NCBI GenBank assembly: GCA_000695325.1
Contig: AVPN01001083.1
Coordinates: forward strand, 1 to 25,103
From: Pleurobrachia bachei
Taxonomy: Eukaryota > Ctenophora > Tentaculata > Cydippida > Pleurobrachiidae
Direction of reading: 5' to 3'
DNA: 25,103 nt
The notes under the pieces are model-generated. The model was not told the origin of the DNA. It saw only the letters and a program-made list of their open reading frames with translations, and searched no databases. A program made the translations under genes and the position numbers. Below, piece by piece: positions 1 through 9,300 of this stretch (the stretch's first letter is position 1; each line of letters begins with the position of its first letter).

Positions 1-1493
1 ATAACCACACATAATATATGACTTCTGTAAGGTGATCCTCACTCTGATCGACGGAGACTTAGTTCGGCCACCTGCCCCCTCATCACTTCATACCCGAGCC
101 TTCTTTCATCACCTCATAATAGTAATGACCTGCTCGAGTTTTTTGCTTAGTATTTGAAACTATAACTGCTGCAATAGTTTGTATTGGGGGGTAACAAAGC
201 TCCTACCGAACACGGAAGGAGGTGGAGTGTTGTGTTTACCTTCGACCCTCCCCCTTGGAAGTTTCTGCAATATAGTTTCCTACCTGCTTGTGTGTGTGTA
301 GGCGATCATTGTTCATCCTATCTTCTAATAGTATATCATAGCTTAGGGGTAGCTCCCTTCAGCGCCCTTCATTTCGTGCCTGAGATTGAGAACTGAGCTT
401 TCAAATAACTTTTAACACCCTAGCTTTGCGAGATTCATGATATTCTGACTAAATTTGTTACAGCTCTATAATGTTGCCTACCGCATCACCACGCATCCTT
501 ATTCAGCTGCGACGGGCCCTAAACCTATAATGTCTCAGCATTCAGTTACACTCCAACCTAGCTACACACAGTCCTGCAGGATGCCCTCTCTCAGTAGTGA
601 GACCCTAATACTGTAACACCCTCAGTATACGATTTGTTAAGTTGTTTGGCCCAATGCCCATGTTTAGTGTATACCTGGCGACATACTTTTATATAGTAAA
701 CAGACTCTTCCTGCCACATAACAGACAATATTATACACCAGCTCCAAATTGATAGGATGCCGACATTCCATGTTGTGTGGAGATCATGTCTGCAATAACA
801 CTGGAATATGCTGGTTATTACAATTACAGTTATACAGGATCAGTGTCTCACATCGCAATATCCCCGATATAATGCCTTTGTCATGGTGTCTCATATCGCA
901 GTCATAGACATATGCTTTTGTCTAATTCTTGTTCAGATTCATGTTCTCAACTTACTTAATTAATCTCTCCTTAAAGAATTCCCCATTCATCTGTTGTTAC
1001 AGAGGGTGTGAGTGTGTATCAGCACCATATAAGGAGATATCAAAATTACTTCGTCTGTCTCAATTTCAAATTGATAGAATGCCTTGCCTTCCTGGATTGT
1101 GTATCACCTCGCCCCTCGGCGGCGAAGAGGCATTATCTTTTTGAAAAGGGTTTGAACACGAAACAAAGGTTGCCGACATCCCATGAGAAGATGTCTGCAG
1201 CAGCACCACTGATCTACCATGTGTATCACGCTGGGAGCTCATCTTACAACACCCGGTCATGTCGTGATATAACAATGTCTTCGTCCCCCTTTTGTTATGT
1301 TCTAACCCTTCTTTACGGGCGGGGCGCCCGAAACACAGTCTAGCTAGGCAAGTCCCGCTTTACGTCCCGAAATCCGTGCCAGCATCGTAAATTGTTGCAC
1401 CCCTACCTTGGTTTTAATACACAACGGGGCGACCAGAGCTAAGAGCATGGTGGTACACCGACTGTGGGAGCCTTGATCGCCACGAACGTTTGC

Positions 1494-1566
1494 CTTTGTC
1501 CCCCGTTTTGTCAGTTTCTTTGTCCCCCGCTTTGTCAGTATCTTTGTCCCCCGCGCGTCTTGTCAG
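1494..1566. repeat. Short tandem repeat, ~22-bp unit, three copies
   Basis: The unit reads approximately TTTGTCCCCCGCTTTGTCAG with a short spacer. Three imperfect copies lie here, against about two to two and a half at the matching place in the duplicated spacer (5178-5236). Repeat-number change between the two copies is typical of slippage. Confidence 0.75.
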
Positions 1567-2477
1567 ATGAATCTCCCTCCCTCTGCAGTAGTGATCTTCT
1601 TCTTCTTGACTTGATCCCTGCTCAGTGCCCCAGAATTAGGCTACATGGCCCCTATCAGATGATTACTTGGTTGTAGGACCTGTGTTGAATATTTTATCCA
1701 CATAATATTCTCATATTCAATCCTCCCCCTCTCTCTCGCGATGAACATAAAATATAATCCTTACCTCTCAAGTCTCAGCCCCCTCTCTCTCTATCTCCCT
1801 CTTTCTCTAGATCTTTCTATCTTTGATTTATATTGCTAATGCCGCCAAGAAACGGAAACGTTTCCAAAACTTCTGGCCTAGGGTTGCCCTTCACTGTGCC
1901 TCCAATTCCATTGTTTTATTTTTCAGAACAGAATTACAATTACAATTATCCTATGTTGTAGGTAGTTTATATGGTCCCACTCTGAAGGGCAAAGCTTGAA
2001 CTCAATAATATTTAAATATTATAGCGCCTTAACTATAATTATGGGCCATTTAATTCCATGTGGGAGGCTTGGAGGGCGGATAATGCAATAATTTTGTAAC
2101 AAGATTTATAGCTTAACTCCCCTCTCACATATTTTAGGGGTTATGCAGGCTCCTATAGAACTGGTCACCTCAATTGTTTCGGTTTAAATTTAGAGTTTCA
2201 TGTGGTATGATCCATGTCAATTATAACGGTTGCAATAGCTCCTCCGGCTGGCACCTCTATCTCATATATTTTAGGGGTTACATGCTCCCGGTCACTTGTT
2301 TCAGTTTAATATAATCTGGGACAATGTTTTATTTTATGATCCATGTCTTAACTTTTGTTTATGCAGGACAGTTCTTCTCTAATTGTTACATGACCTGAAT
2401 ATATCCTCTCAGTGTCCTCCTGCTATCACCATGCAGCAGGCCTCATAATATTCTTCGCTCATAATATTCTCTCGTTC

Positions 2478-2484
2478 TATATAG
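2478..2484 (+). promoter_or_regulatory. Possible TATA-like box (TATATAG), unit 1
   Basis: TATATAG lies 194 bp upstream of the start codon and is conserved with its flanks (TCTCGTTCTATATAGCTCTG) in the second spacer at 6154-6160. The distance to the start codon would need a 5' UTR of about 165 bases or a 5' UTR intron. The spacer is AT-rich, so chance occurrence is possible. Confidence 0.3.
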
Positions 2485-2554
2485 CTCTGTGTAGGAATCA
2501 AGTCATCATCGCCCCGGTGACACAACTCTGTGTAGTATTTGGTACTGATCGTTA

Positions 2555-2658
2555 GTCTTTCATTGCAGCTTTCTCTTTTCTAACAGCTCGTCTTTGATTA
2601 CCCCCCCCCCCTTCAGTTATGTAACGTGTATTATTACCCCCCGTTTTAGTTATGTAAC
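2555..2658 (+). promoter_or_regulatory. Pre-start region: staggered CT-rich/AG sites and doubled GTTATGTAAC element, unit 1
   Basis: Four pyrimidine-rich stretches each end in AG within about 80 bp: CTTTCATTGCAG (AG at 2567-2568), CTTTTCTAACAG (2585-2586), CCCCCTTCAG (2615-2616) and CCGTTTTAG (2648-2649). The last two are each directly followed by TTATGTAACGTG, so the segment is itself a ~33-bp direct repeat. The sequences look like 3' splice sites, usable by a 5' UTR intron or trans-splicing. Alternatively GTTATGTAAC (2616-2625 and 2649-2658) matches the PAR-bZIP/NFIL3-type consensus RTTAYGTAAY. Which reading is right cannot be decided from the sequence. Confidence 0.45.
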
Positions 2659-2677
2659 GTGATATTAATTTAACTAC

Positions 2678-3730
2678 ATGACTTCAACGGATGACAAAAG
2701 GCGATTGTACACTCTTTTGCTCACCAACCCAACCCGAGCCCAACTCCGGGCCGTTCTACCCTCCCTCGATGTCCAGCCACACCTAACTGAGCTCACTGCT
2801 GCCGGGGCTCTCATGGTGGTGGGTGGGAAGTGCATCCTGACGGAGTCTGGAAAGGTCCTGGTAGCAGAGTTTCTAGAAGGAGGAGGAGGGGTGACGACTA
2901 GTGAATCCAGGATGGATGATGGGACAAGAGTGGTGCGTCAGACCCGGGTTTCTACAACCAGATCTGCTTCACTTGATCAACAGCCGCCCCTATCCTACTC
3001 AATAGGAAGCACGGGGCAAAGGGAACGTATTGTTACCCGGTTCAATAGTGTCGATGGTGAACCCCCTGAGAAACGGGCCCTTCTCCGGACCGGCTCCCTG
3101 GACTCAGAACCAGGATCCCCCGGCTCTCCAATGTCCCCCAGACTAGCCCTCCCTGATTTCTCACAGTTCGCCCTGAAGCCCAACCAGACCATTCGGTTCA
3201 CGGTAGGAACACTGGGCGACCAGGGAACCCTCATCTGCACCTGTTCTCATGAGGAGAGTGGCGAGGATTTGAAGGTAGAGATAACACAACCTGATACCCG
3301 GCCGGGTTATACCATTTCCATAACCCCAACCCAATCTGGGAGCCATCTTCTCCACTTTACTATCGGAGGTAAGCGGGTACACGCCAGTCCCTTCACCTTC
3401 ATGGTGGAGAAACTGGTGGGATCTGAAGCGTGCTCCTTCATAAAACAAGGTGGTCAACATTTCACCCTCTCTAACGGAGCCCTGCTCTTCAAGATTGATA
3501 TCTCCGAGGCTGGTCCTGGATCTCTGACCGCTGTCATGACAACACCCCAGGGAGAACTTTTCACACTTCCTGTTTCCACTGCCCTCCTCGGTATTGCATC
3601 CTTCTCTTTCAGACCCCTCCTAAACGGAGTCCACGTTCTCCGTGTCCACTTCAACGACGCTGAAATCCCTGAATGTCCCCGGGAGATTAACATTAGTGGT
3701 TTCCGTGGTCCAGCTGCCGCTGTCCCCTAG
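2678..3730 (+). CDS. Truncated duplicate of the giant filamin-repeat protein (winged-helix-like N-terminus plus two filamin-like repeats)
   Basis: The product has 350 residues. Residues ~1-65 resemble a winged helix: predicted helices, then LTELTAAGALMVVGGKCILT-type helix-wing spacing. Residues ~70-155 are a Ser/Arg/Gly-rich, probably disordered linker with SP sites. Residues ~158-246 and ~247-343 are two filamin-type Ig-like repeats; the first ends with the family's hallmark pattern (GSHLLHFTIGGKRVHASPFT). The ATG is the first in frame and is conserved with the copy at 6349. The protein equals residues 1-~345 of that copy except for one extra Ala near the end, then stops (AVP-stop) where the giant gene continues. 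About 27 nucleotide differences are all synonymous, so either the copy is under selection as a short N-terminal isoform, or it is a recently separated or allelic copy. Cytoplasmic or nuclear; no signal peptide. Confidence 0.75.
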   Translation: MTSTDDKRRLYTLLLTNPTRAQLRAVLPSLDVQPHLTELTAAGALMVVGGKCILTESGKVLVAEFLEGGGGVTTSESRMDDGTRVVRQTRVSTTRSASLDQQPPLSYSIGSTGQRERIVTRFNSVDGEPPEKRALLRTGSLDSEPGSPGSPMSPRLALPDFSQFALKPNQTIRFTVGTLGDQGTLICTCSHEESGEDLKVEITQPDTRPGYTISITPTQSGSHLLHFTIGGKRVHASPFTFMVEKLVGSEACSFIKQGGQHFTLSNGALLFKIDISEAGPGSLTAVMTTPQGELFTLPVSTALLGIASFSFRPLLNGVHVLRVHFNDAEIPECPREINISGFRGPAAAVP

Positions 3731-5177
3731 CACAACACTGAACACTCTCATATTGTCTAATAACCACACATAATATATGACTTCTGTAAGGTGATCCTCA
3801 CTCTGATCGTCGGAGACTCAGTTCGGCCACCTGCCCCCGCATACCCGAGCCTTCTTTCATCATCACCTCATAATAGTAATGACCTGCTCGAGTTTTTTTG
3901 CTTAGTATTTGAAACTATAACTGCTGCAATAGTTTGTATCGGGGGGTAACAAAGCTTCACCTATCGAACACGGAAGGAGCTGAAGTGTTGTGTTTACCTT
4001 CGACCCTCTCCCCCCTTGCAAGTTTCTGCAATATAGTTTCCTACCTGCTTGTGTGTGTACGTGGGCGATCATTGTTCATCCTATCTTCTAATAGCAGTAT
4101 TATAGCTTAGGGGGACCCTTCACCACCCTTCATTTCGTGCTTGAGAACTGAGCTTATGACCTTATGTTTTCAAAATAACTTTTAACACCATTGCTTTGCG
4201 AGATTCATGGTAATCTGACTAAATTTGCTACAGCTCCGCACCTATGATATTGCCTACCGTATCACCATTCACCGTGCATTCCCATTCAGCTGGGCCCTAA
4301 ACCTATAATGTCTCAGCATTCAGTTACAAACTAAACCTAGCTACACAGTAACTACATAGTCCTGCAGGATGAACTCTCAGTAGTGAGACCCTAATACTGT
4401 AACACCCTCAGTATACGATTTGTTAACTTGTTTGGCCCATATTTAGTGCATACCTGGCGACATATATAGTATTTTATACAGTAAACAGACTCCTCCTGCC
4501 ACATAACAGACAATATTATACACCAGCTCCAAATTGATAGGATGCCGACATCCCATGTTGTGTGGAGATCATGTCTGCAATAACACTGGAATGTTCTGGT
4601 TATTATACAGTTGCACACTTAATTAATGTCTCCTTAACCGAGAATTCCTCATTCATCTGTTGATACAGAGGGTATGAGTGTGTATCAACACCAGAAGAAG
4701 ATATTAAAATTACTTCCCTTGTCTCAATTTCAAATTGATGTGATGCCTTGCCTTCCTGGACTGTGTATCACCTCGCCCCTCGGCGGCGAGGTATTATCTT
4801 TTTTGAAAGTTTAAAAAGGGTTTGAACACGAAACAAAGGTTGCCGACACATCCCATGAGAAGATGTCTGCAACACTGATCTACCATGTGTAACTCACTGG
4901 GAGCTCTCTCCGCTGGGAGCTCATCTTACAACACACCCGGTCATGTCGTGATATAACAATGTCTTCGTCCCGCTTTTGTTATGTTCTAACCCTTCTTTAC
5001 GGGCGGGGCGCCCGAAACACAGTCTAGCTAGGCAAGTCCCGCTTTACGTCCCGAAATCCATGCCAGCGTCGTAACTTGCTTCACCAAATTGCTTGATTTC
5101 AATACACACCGGTGCGACCGGAGCTAAGAGTAAGAGCATGATATGACAGACCGACTGGGAGGGATGTCTTCGCCACC

Positions 5178-5236
5178 AACCTTTGTTCCCCGGTTTGTCC
5201 GTATCTTTGTCCCCCGCTTTGCCAGTGTCTTGTCAG
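5178..5236. repeat. Short tandem repeat, ~22-bp unit, about two copies
   Basis: Counterpart of the repeat at 1494-1566 with one unit fewer and more internal differences (for example TTTGTTCCCCGGTTTGTCCG). Confidence 0.7.
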
Positions 5237-5938
5237 ATGAATCCCCTCCCTCTGCAGTAGTGATCTTCTTCTTCGTTACTTGTTCCCTGCTCAGTGCCCC
5301 AGAATTAGGCTATATGGCCCCTATCAGATGATTACTAGGTTGTAGGACCTGTGTTGAATATTTTATCCACATAATATTCTCATATTCATCCCCTCTCTCT
5401 CGCGATGAACATAAAATATAATCCTTACCTCTAAAGTCTCAGCCCCCTCTCTATCTCCCTCTTTCTCTAGATCTTTCTATCTTTGATTTATATTGCTAAT
5501 GCCGCCAAAAATAAAACGGAAACGTTTCCAAAACTTCTGGCCTAGGGTTGCCCTTCACTGTGCTTCCATTGTTTTATTTTTCAGAACTGAATTACAATTA
5601 CAATTATCCTATGTTGTAGTTTATATGGTCCCCCTCTGAGGGCTAAAGCTTGAACTCAATCATATTTAAATATTATAGCGCCTTAACTATTTTGGGCCAT
5701 TTAATTCCATGTGGGAGGCTTGGGAGGGCGGATAATGCAATAATTTTGTAACAAGATTTATAGCTCCTCTCACCTCTTCCACATATTTTAGGGGGTTATG
5801 CAGGCTCCTATAATGCTGGTCACCTCAATTGTTTCGGTTTAAATTTAGAAATAGTTTGATGTGGTTTGATCCATGTCAATTATAACGGTTGCAATGCCTC
5901 AGCTCTTACCGGCACCTCTATCTCATATTTTAGGGTTT

Positions 5939-5976
5939 ACAACATGTTGTTTAGGAGCATGTTGCAACATGCTCCT
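5939..5976. repeat. Double perfect palindrome (12 bp and 24 bp), only in the second spacer
   Basis: ACAACATGTTGT at 5939-5950 is a perfect 12-bp palindrome. Two bases later, 5953-5976 is a perfect 24-bp palindrome with no loop, half-arm AGGAGCATGTTG followed by its exact reverse complement. Both share the core CATGTTG/CAACATG. The matching place in spacer 1 (about 2277-2292) has only TTACATGCTCCCGGTCAC, so the palindrome was gained in this copy, or lost from the other. The form suggests hairpin templated replication rather than a transposon, as no other element sequence is present. Confidence 0.85.
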
Positions 5977-6153
5977 GGTCACTTGTTTCAGTTTAATAAA
6001 CTGGGGGAAAATGTTTTATATGATCCATGTCTTAACTTTTGTTTATGCAGGACAGTTCTAATTGTTACATGACCTGAATATATCCTCTCAGTGTCCTCTT
6101 GCTATCACCATGCAGGTCTCATAATATTCTTCGCTCATAATATTCTCTCGTTC

Positions 6154-6160
6154 TATATAG
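6154..6160 (+). promoter_or_regulatory. Possible TATA-like box (TATATAG), unit 2
   Basis: Same motif and flanks as at 2478-2484, here 189 bp before the giant gene's start codon. The spacing to the start codon is nearly preserved although the region has indels, which mildly supports function. Confidence 0.3.
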
Positions 6161-6231
6161 CTCTGTGTAGAAATCAAGTCATCATCGCCCCGGTGACACA
6201 ACTCTGTGTAGTATTTGGTACTGATCGTTAG

Positions 6232-6329
6232 TCTTTCATTGCAGCTTTCTCTTTTCTAACACTGCGTGTTTTATTACCCGCTTTGCAGTTATGTAACGTG
6301 TATTATTACTCCCGTTTTAGTTATGTAAC
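6232..6329 (+). promoter_or_regulatory. Pre-start region with doubled GTTATGTAAC element, unit 2
   Basis: This is the counterpart of 2555-2658. Pyrimidine/AG sites occur at CTTTCATTGCAG (AG 6243-6244), CGCTTTGCAG (6287-6288) and CCCGTTTTAG (6319-6320); the TAACAG site of unit 1 is TAACAC here. GTTATGTAAC occurs at 6288-6297 and 6320-6329. The doubled element survived although the tracts between the two elements differ (C11 in unit 1, none here), so the elements are better conserved than the linking sequence. Confidence 0.45.
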
Positions 6330-6348
6330 GTGATATTAATTTAACTAC

Positions 6349-9300
6349 ATGACTTCAACGGATGACAAAAGGCGATTGTACACTCTTTTGCTCACCAACC
6401 CGACCCGAGCCCAACTCCGGGCCGTTCTCCCATCCCTCGATGTCCAACCACACCTAACCGAGCTCACTGCTGCCGGGGCTCTTATGGTGGTCGGTGGGAA
6501 GTGCATACTGACGGAGTCTGGAAAGGTCCTGGTAGCAGAGTTTCTAGAAGGAGGAGGAGGGGTGACGACTAGTGAATCCAGGATGGATGATGGGACAAGA
6601 GTGGTGCGTCAGACCCGGGTTTCTACAACCAGATCTGCTTCACTTGATCAACAGCCGCCCCTATCCTACTCAATAGGAAGCACGGGGCAAAGGGAACGTA
6701 TTGTTACCCGGTTCAATAGTGTCGATGGTGAACCCCCTGAGAAACGGGCCCTTCTCCGGACCGGATCACTGGACTCAGAACCAGGTTCCCCCGGATCTCC
6801 AATGTCCCCCAGACTTGCCCTCCCTGATTTCTCACAGTTCGCTCTGAAGCCTAACCAGACCATCCGGTTCACGGTGGGAACACTGGGAGACCAGGGAACC
6901 CTCATCTGCACCTGTTCTCATGAGGAGAGTGGCGAGGATTTGAAGGTAGAGATAACACAACCTGATACCCGGCCGGGTTATACCATTTCCATAACCCCAA
7001 CCCAATCTGGGAGCCATCTTCTCCACTTTACTATCGGAGGTAAGCGGGTACACGCCAGTCCCTTCACCTTCATGGTGGAGAAACTGGTGGGATCTGAAGC
7101 GTGCTCCTTCATAAAACAAGGTGGTCAACATTTCACCCTCTCTAACGGAGCCCTGCTCTTCAAGATTGATATCTCCGAGGCTGGTCCTGGATCTCTGACC
7201 GCTGTCATGACAACACCCCAGGGAGAACTGTTCACCCTTCCTGTTTCCACTGCCCTCCTCGGTATTGCATCCTTCTCTTTCAGACCCCTTCTAAACGGAG
7301 TCCACGTTCTCCGTGTCCACTTCAACGACGCTGAAATCCCGGAGTGTCCCCGTGAGATTAACATCAGTGGCTTCCGTGGTCCTGCTGCTGTCCCCTCCGT
7401 TCGGTTCCCTGACATATCCTCGATGAAAGTGTCCCCTAACCAGTCCCTGAAGCTGCCAATTCAGGTGCTGGAGGAGCACTTGTCTAGTTTCACTGTGAGC
7501 TGCCATCACGTGGAACTGGACAGAGAGGTGCCTGTCACGGTGGAAAGAGACGAGAAACAGATGCTGGTGTCATTTGCACCTGGTAACGGGGGTAACTACA
7601 AGCTAAGCTTCATGGTGAGCGGGGAACACGTTCCAAAGAGCCCCATGTGCTTTGTGGTCAGTGGAACTGTGTTCGACCACCAGTTCTCCTTTGCACCCTT
7701 TGATAGCGGCCACCTGTTCAACTTTCAGGAGGGTGACATTGAGTTCCAAGTGAGGAACAACATCCCCGAACGGCCCTATCTACTAGCTGGTAGTGTGAAA
7801 CCCCCCAAGGGCGAATCTGTTGACCTAGTGTCCAGAGTTGCAGACACTCCCAATACTGTCATATTCAACTACACCCCCGTGGAGGTTGGATCCCACGAGT
7901 TTAGTGTGAGCAACAATGACCGACCCCTAAAGGACAGTCCCCGGGTCGTTAAAATAACAGGGATCAGGGAGAAGCGACCACCACGTCCCAAGCTCCGATC
8001 TGAGATCAGCATCAAGGATCAGAAGAGCGTTGTGCTGAGTTACGATCTGACGGGGGTGAGTCCCTTGCCTCCCTCTGTCGAGTGTACTGCCCCAGATGGC
8101 ACGCCCTGTCAGGTTGAGGTGGAGTTAACCAACACAGATATGGAGGTGATCATCACCCCTACACTCCCCGGCAAGTACATGTTCGATCCTATGAAGTGGG
8201 GCAGCTACAGGATATCTTCTGTGGCTCTCACCATAGCATTCACTTCATCCGGGGCTCTAACATGTGCTGCAGAGACACCCCGGAAACCCACTACAGATAC
8301 TACCCTAGCATTCCCTGCTCTAGAGGGCCGACCCACCGTCCAGGGATCCATCATATTCCTAAAGTTCCTCCTGGACTCAACTTGTAAATTTGTGGTGCTG
8401 TGCGTGGGACCCGACAGGAAGCAGGTCAGTGTAAGCTCCAGGAGAGAGGGGGATACAGTCCTTGTAGAGTTCACTCCCCAAGCTCCGGGGTTGTATTGTT
8501 TTGATTTCCTGGTGAACAACCAGCCGGTAACTGGTGGACCCCTGCTGGTCAAGGTGGTCTTCTTATCCCCCGGTGTCCTAACTTACTACCTAGAGCAGAG
8601 CAAGGTGCCCCTCCCAAAACTGATGAAGAACTCCCTGAAAGTGGAGGGCAGGAAGGTATCTCTCTCATTTGATACATCCGGGGCTAAACCTGCCGAACCT
8701 TTTGTATCCTGTATAGGTCCGGACCACCAGGACTACCCCATTGAGTTCAACCACGATCCTGATACATCCCTCCTAAAGATAGGAATTGAACCTAAAAAAC
8801 CAGGACGGTATACTTTTAACCAGATCTTGTGGGGACACCATGATCTCCCTAGTTCTCCCATTGTACTAAATGTTATCTTCTCGGGTAACCTGATTGATGT
8901 CAGGGTGACTTCTGGACAGAGGGACCCACTACCAGAGGACCTTCCCTTCCCGTCCATGACTAAAAAGCCCCTTGTCAGCGCCAACATTATCACCCTCTTC
9001 CTCACCTCACCTCACTCTCACCGCCTAGCAGTGAGGTGTCTCCACGGTGAGGACAGACAGGTGCCGGTACAGCTGAATAACAGAGGTGGGGATCAACTGG
9101 AGGTGAGTCTGAAACCAGATCAGCCGGGACAGTATCGTCTGGATATCATCCACAAGGGACATCCCGTCCAGGGAGGCCCCATTGTCATCAATGTAGAGTT
9201 TAGGGGCACTCAGATGAGCTTTGATATCGAGCACAGTGCCATGGTTCCCGAGACTCCCGTGGAACCACCAACATTCAAGGAGGTATCCGTGGTGCCCCCC

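Larger units (their letters stand above)
1..2677. other. Non-coding spacer upstream of the short gene
   Basis: No convincing gene is present; open frames here are 60-110 codons with no domain-like composition and are not conserved in the duplicate spacer at 3760-6348. The spacer holds CT-rich tracts (about 1720-1820), a 12-bp palindrome GGAAACGTTTCC at 1854-1865, an 18-bp AT palindrome (ATAATATTTAAATATTAT) at 2005-2022, a short GC hairpin CGGGCG-GGG-CGCCCG near 1316-1330, two degenerate copies of a ~100-bp sequence (about 2127-2222 and 2266-2349, each with ATATTTTAGGGGTTA, GGTCAC and ATGATCCATGTC-like blocks), and a C11 run at 2601-2611. It presumably contains the promoter and 5' UTR of the short gene. 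Confidence 0.7.
1..3728 (+). repeat. Unit 1 of a ~3.7-kb tandem segmental duplication (spacer plus gene start)
   Basis: The window begins at the unit's left edge: ATAACCACACATAATATATG at position 1 recurs at 3760, and the two units stay alignable through spacer and coding sequence until GTCCCCT at 3728 and 7396. Unit 1 is about 90 bp longer than unit 2, almost wholly from short indels in the spacer. The coding part (from 2678) differs by roughly 27 substitutions and one codon. Unit 1 breaks off inside the gene and is followed by about 31 bp of unrelated sequence (3729-3759) before unit 2 starts. It is either a real tandem duplication that left a truncated gene, or two haplotypes laid end to end by assembly. 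Confidence 0.93.
3731..6348. other. Non-coding spacer between the short gene and the giant gene (second copy)
   Basis: The first ~30 bp (3729-3759) are the only sequence not found in unit 1 and should hold the short gene's stop and 3' UTR edge; no AATAAA signal is visible just after the stop. The rest repeats spacer 1 with many short indels. Internal features are the GGAAACGTTTCC palindrome at 5518-5529, a duplicated GGGAGCTC motif near 4900-4922, the ~22-bp tandem repeat at 5178-5236, and a large palindrome at 5953-5976 absent from spacer 1. Short open frames are not conserved between copies, so I call no gene. Confidence 0.7.
3760..7396 (+). repeat. Unit 2 of the ~3.7-kb tandem duplication
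   Basis: This is the second copy of the spacer and of the first ~345 codons, followed without interruption by the rest of the giant gene. Landmarks shared in order with unit 1 include the GGAAACGTTTCC palindrome (1854 and 5518), the TATATAG box (2478 and 6154), the doubled GTTATGTAAC element just before the start codon, and the start codon itself (2678 and 6349). Spacer differences are mostly small insertions and deletions. Confidence 0.93.

Noticed and set aside
1141-1215. GGGTTTGAACACGAAAC resembling a tRNA B box, possibly a SINE
   Set aside because: It departs from the B-box consensus, no A box or cloverleaf is seen at the right distance, and the only other copy is in the duplicated spacer.
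1008-1343. A 111-codon open frame on the + strand in spacer 1
   Set aside because: The matching region of spacer 2 (about 4676-5020) has indels that are not multiples of three, so the frame is not conserved, and there is no domain-like pattern.
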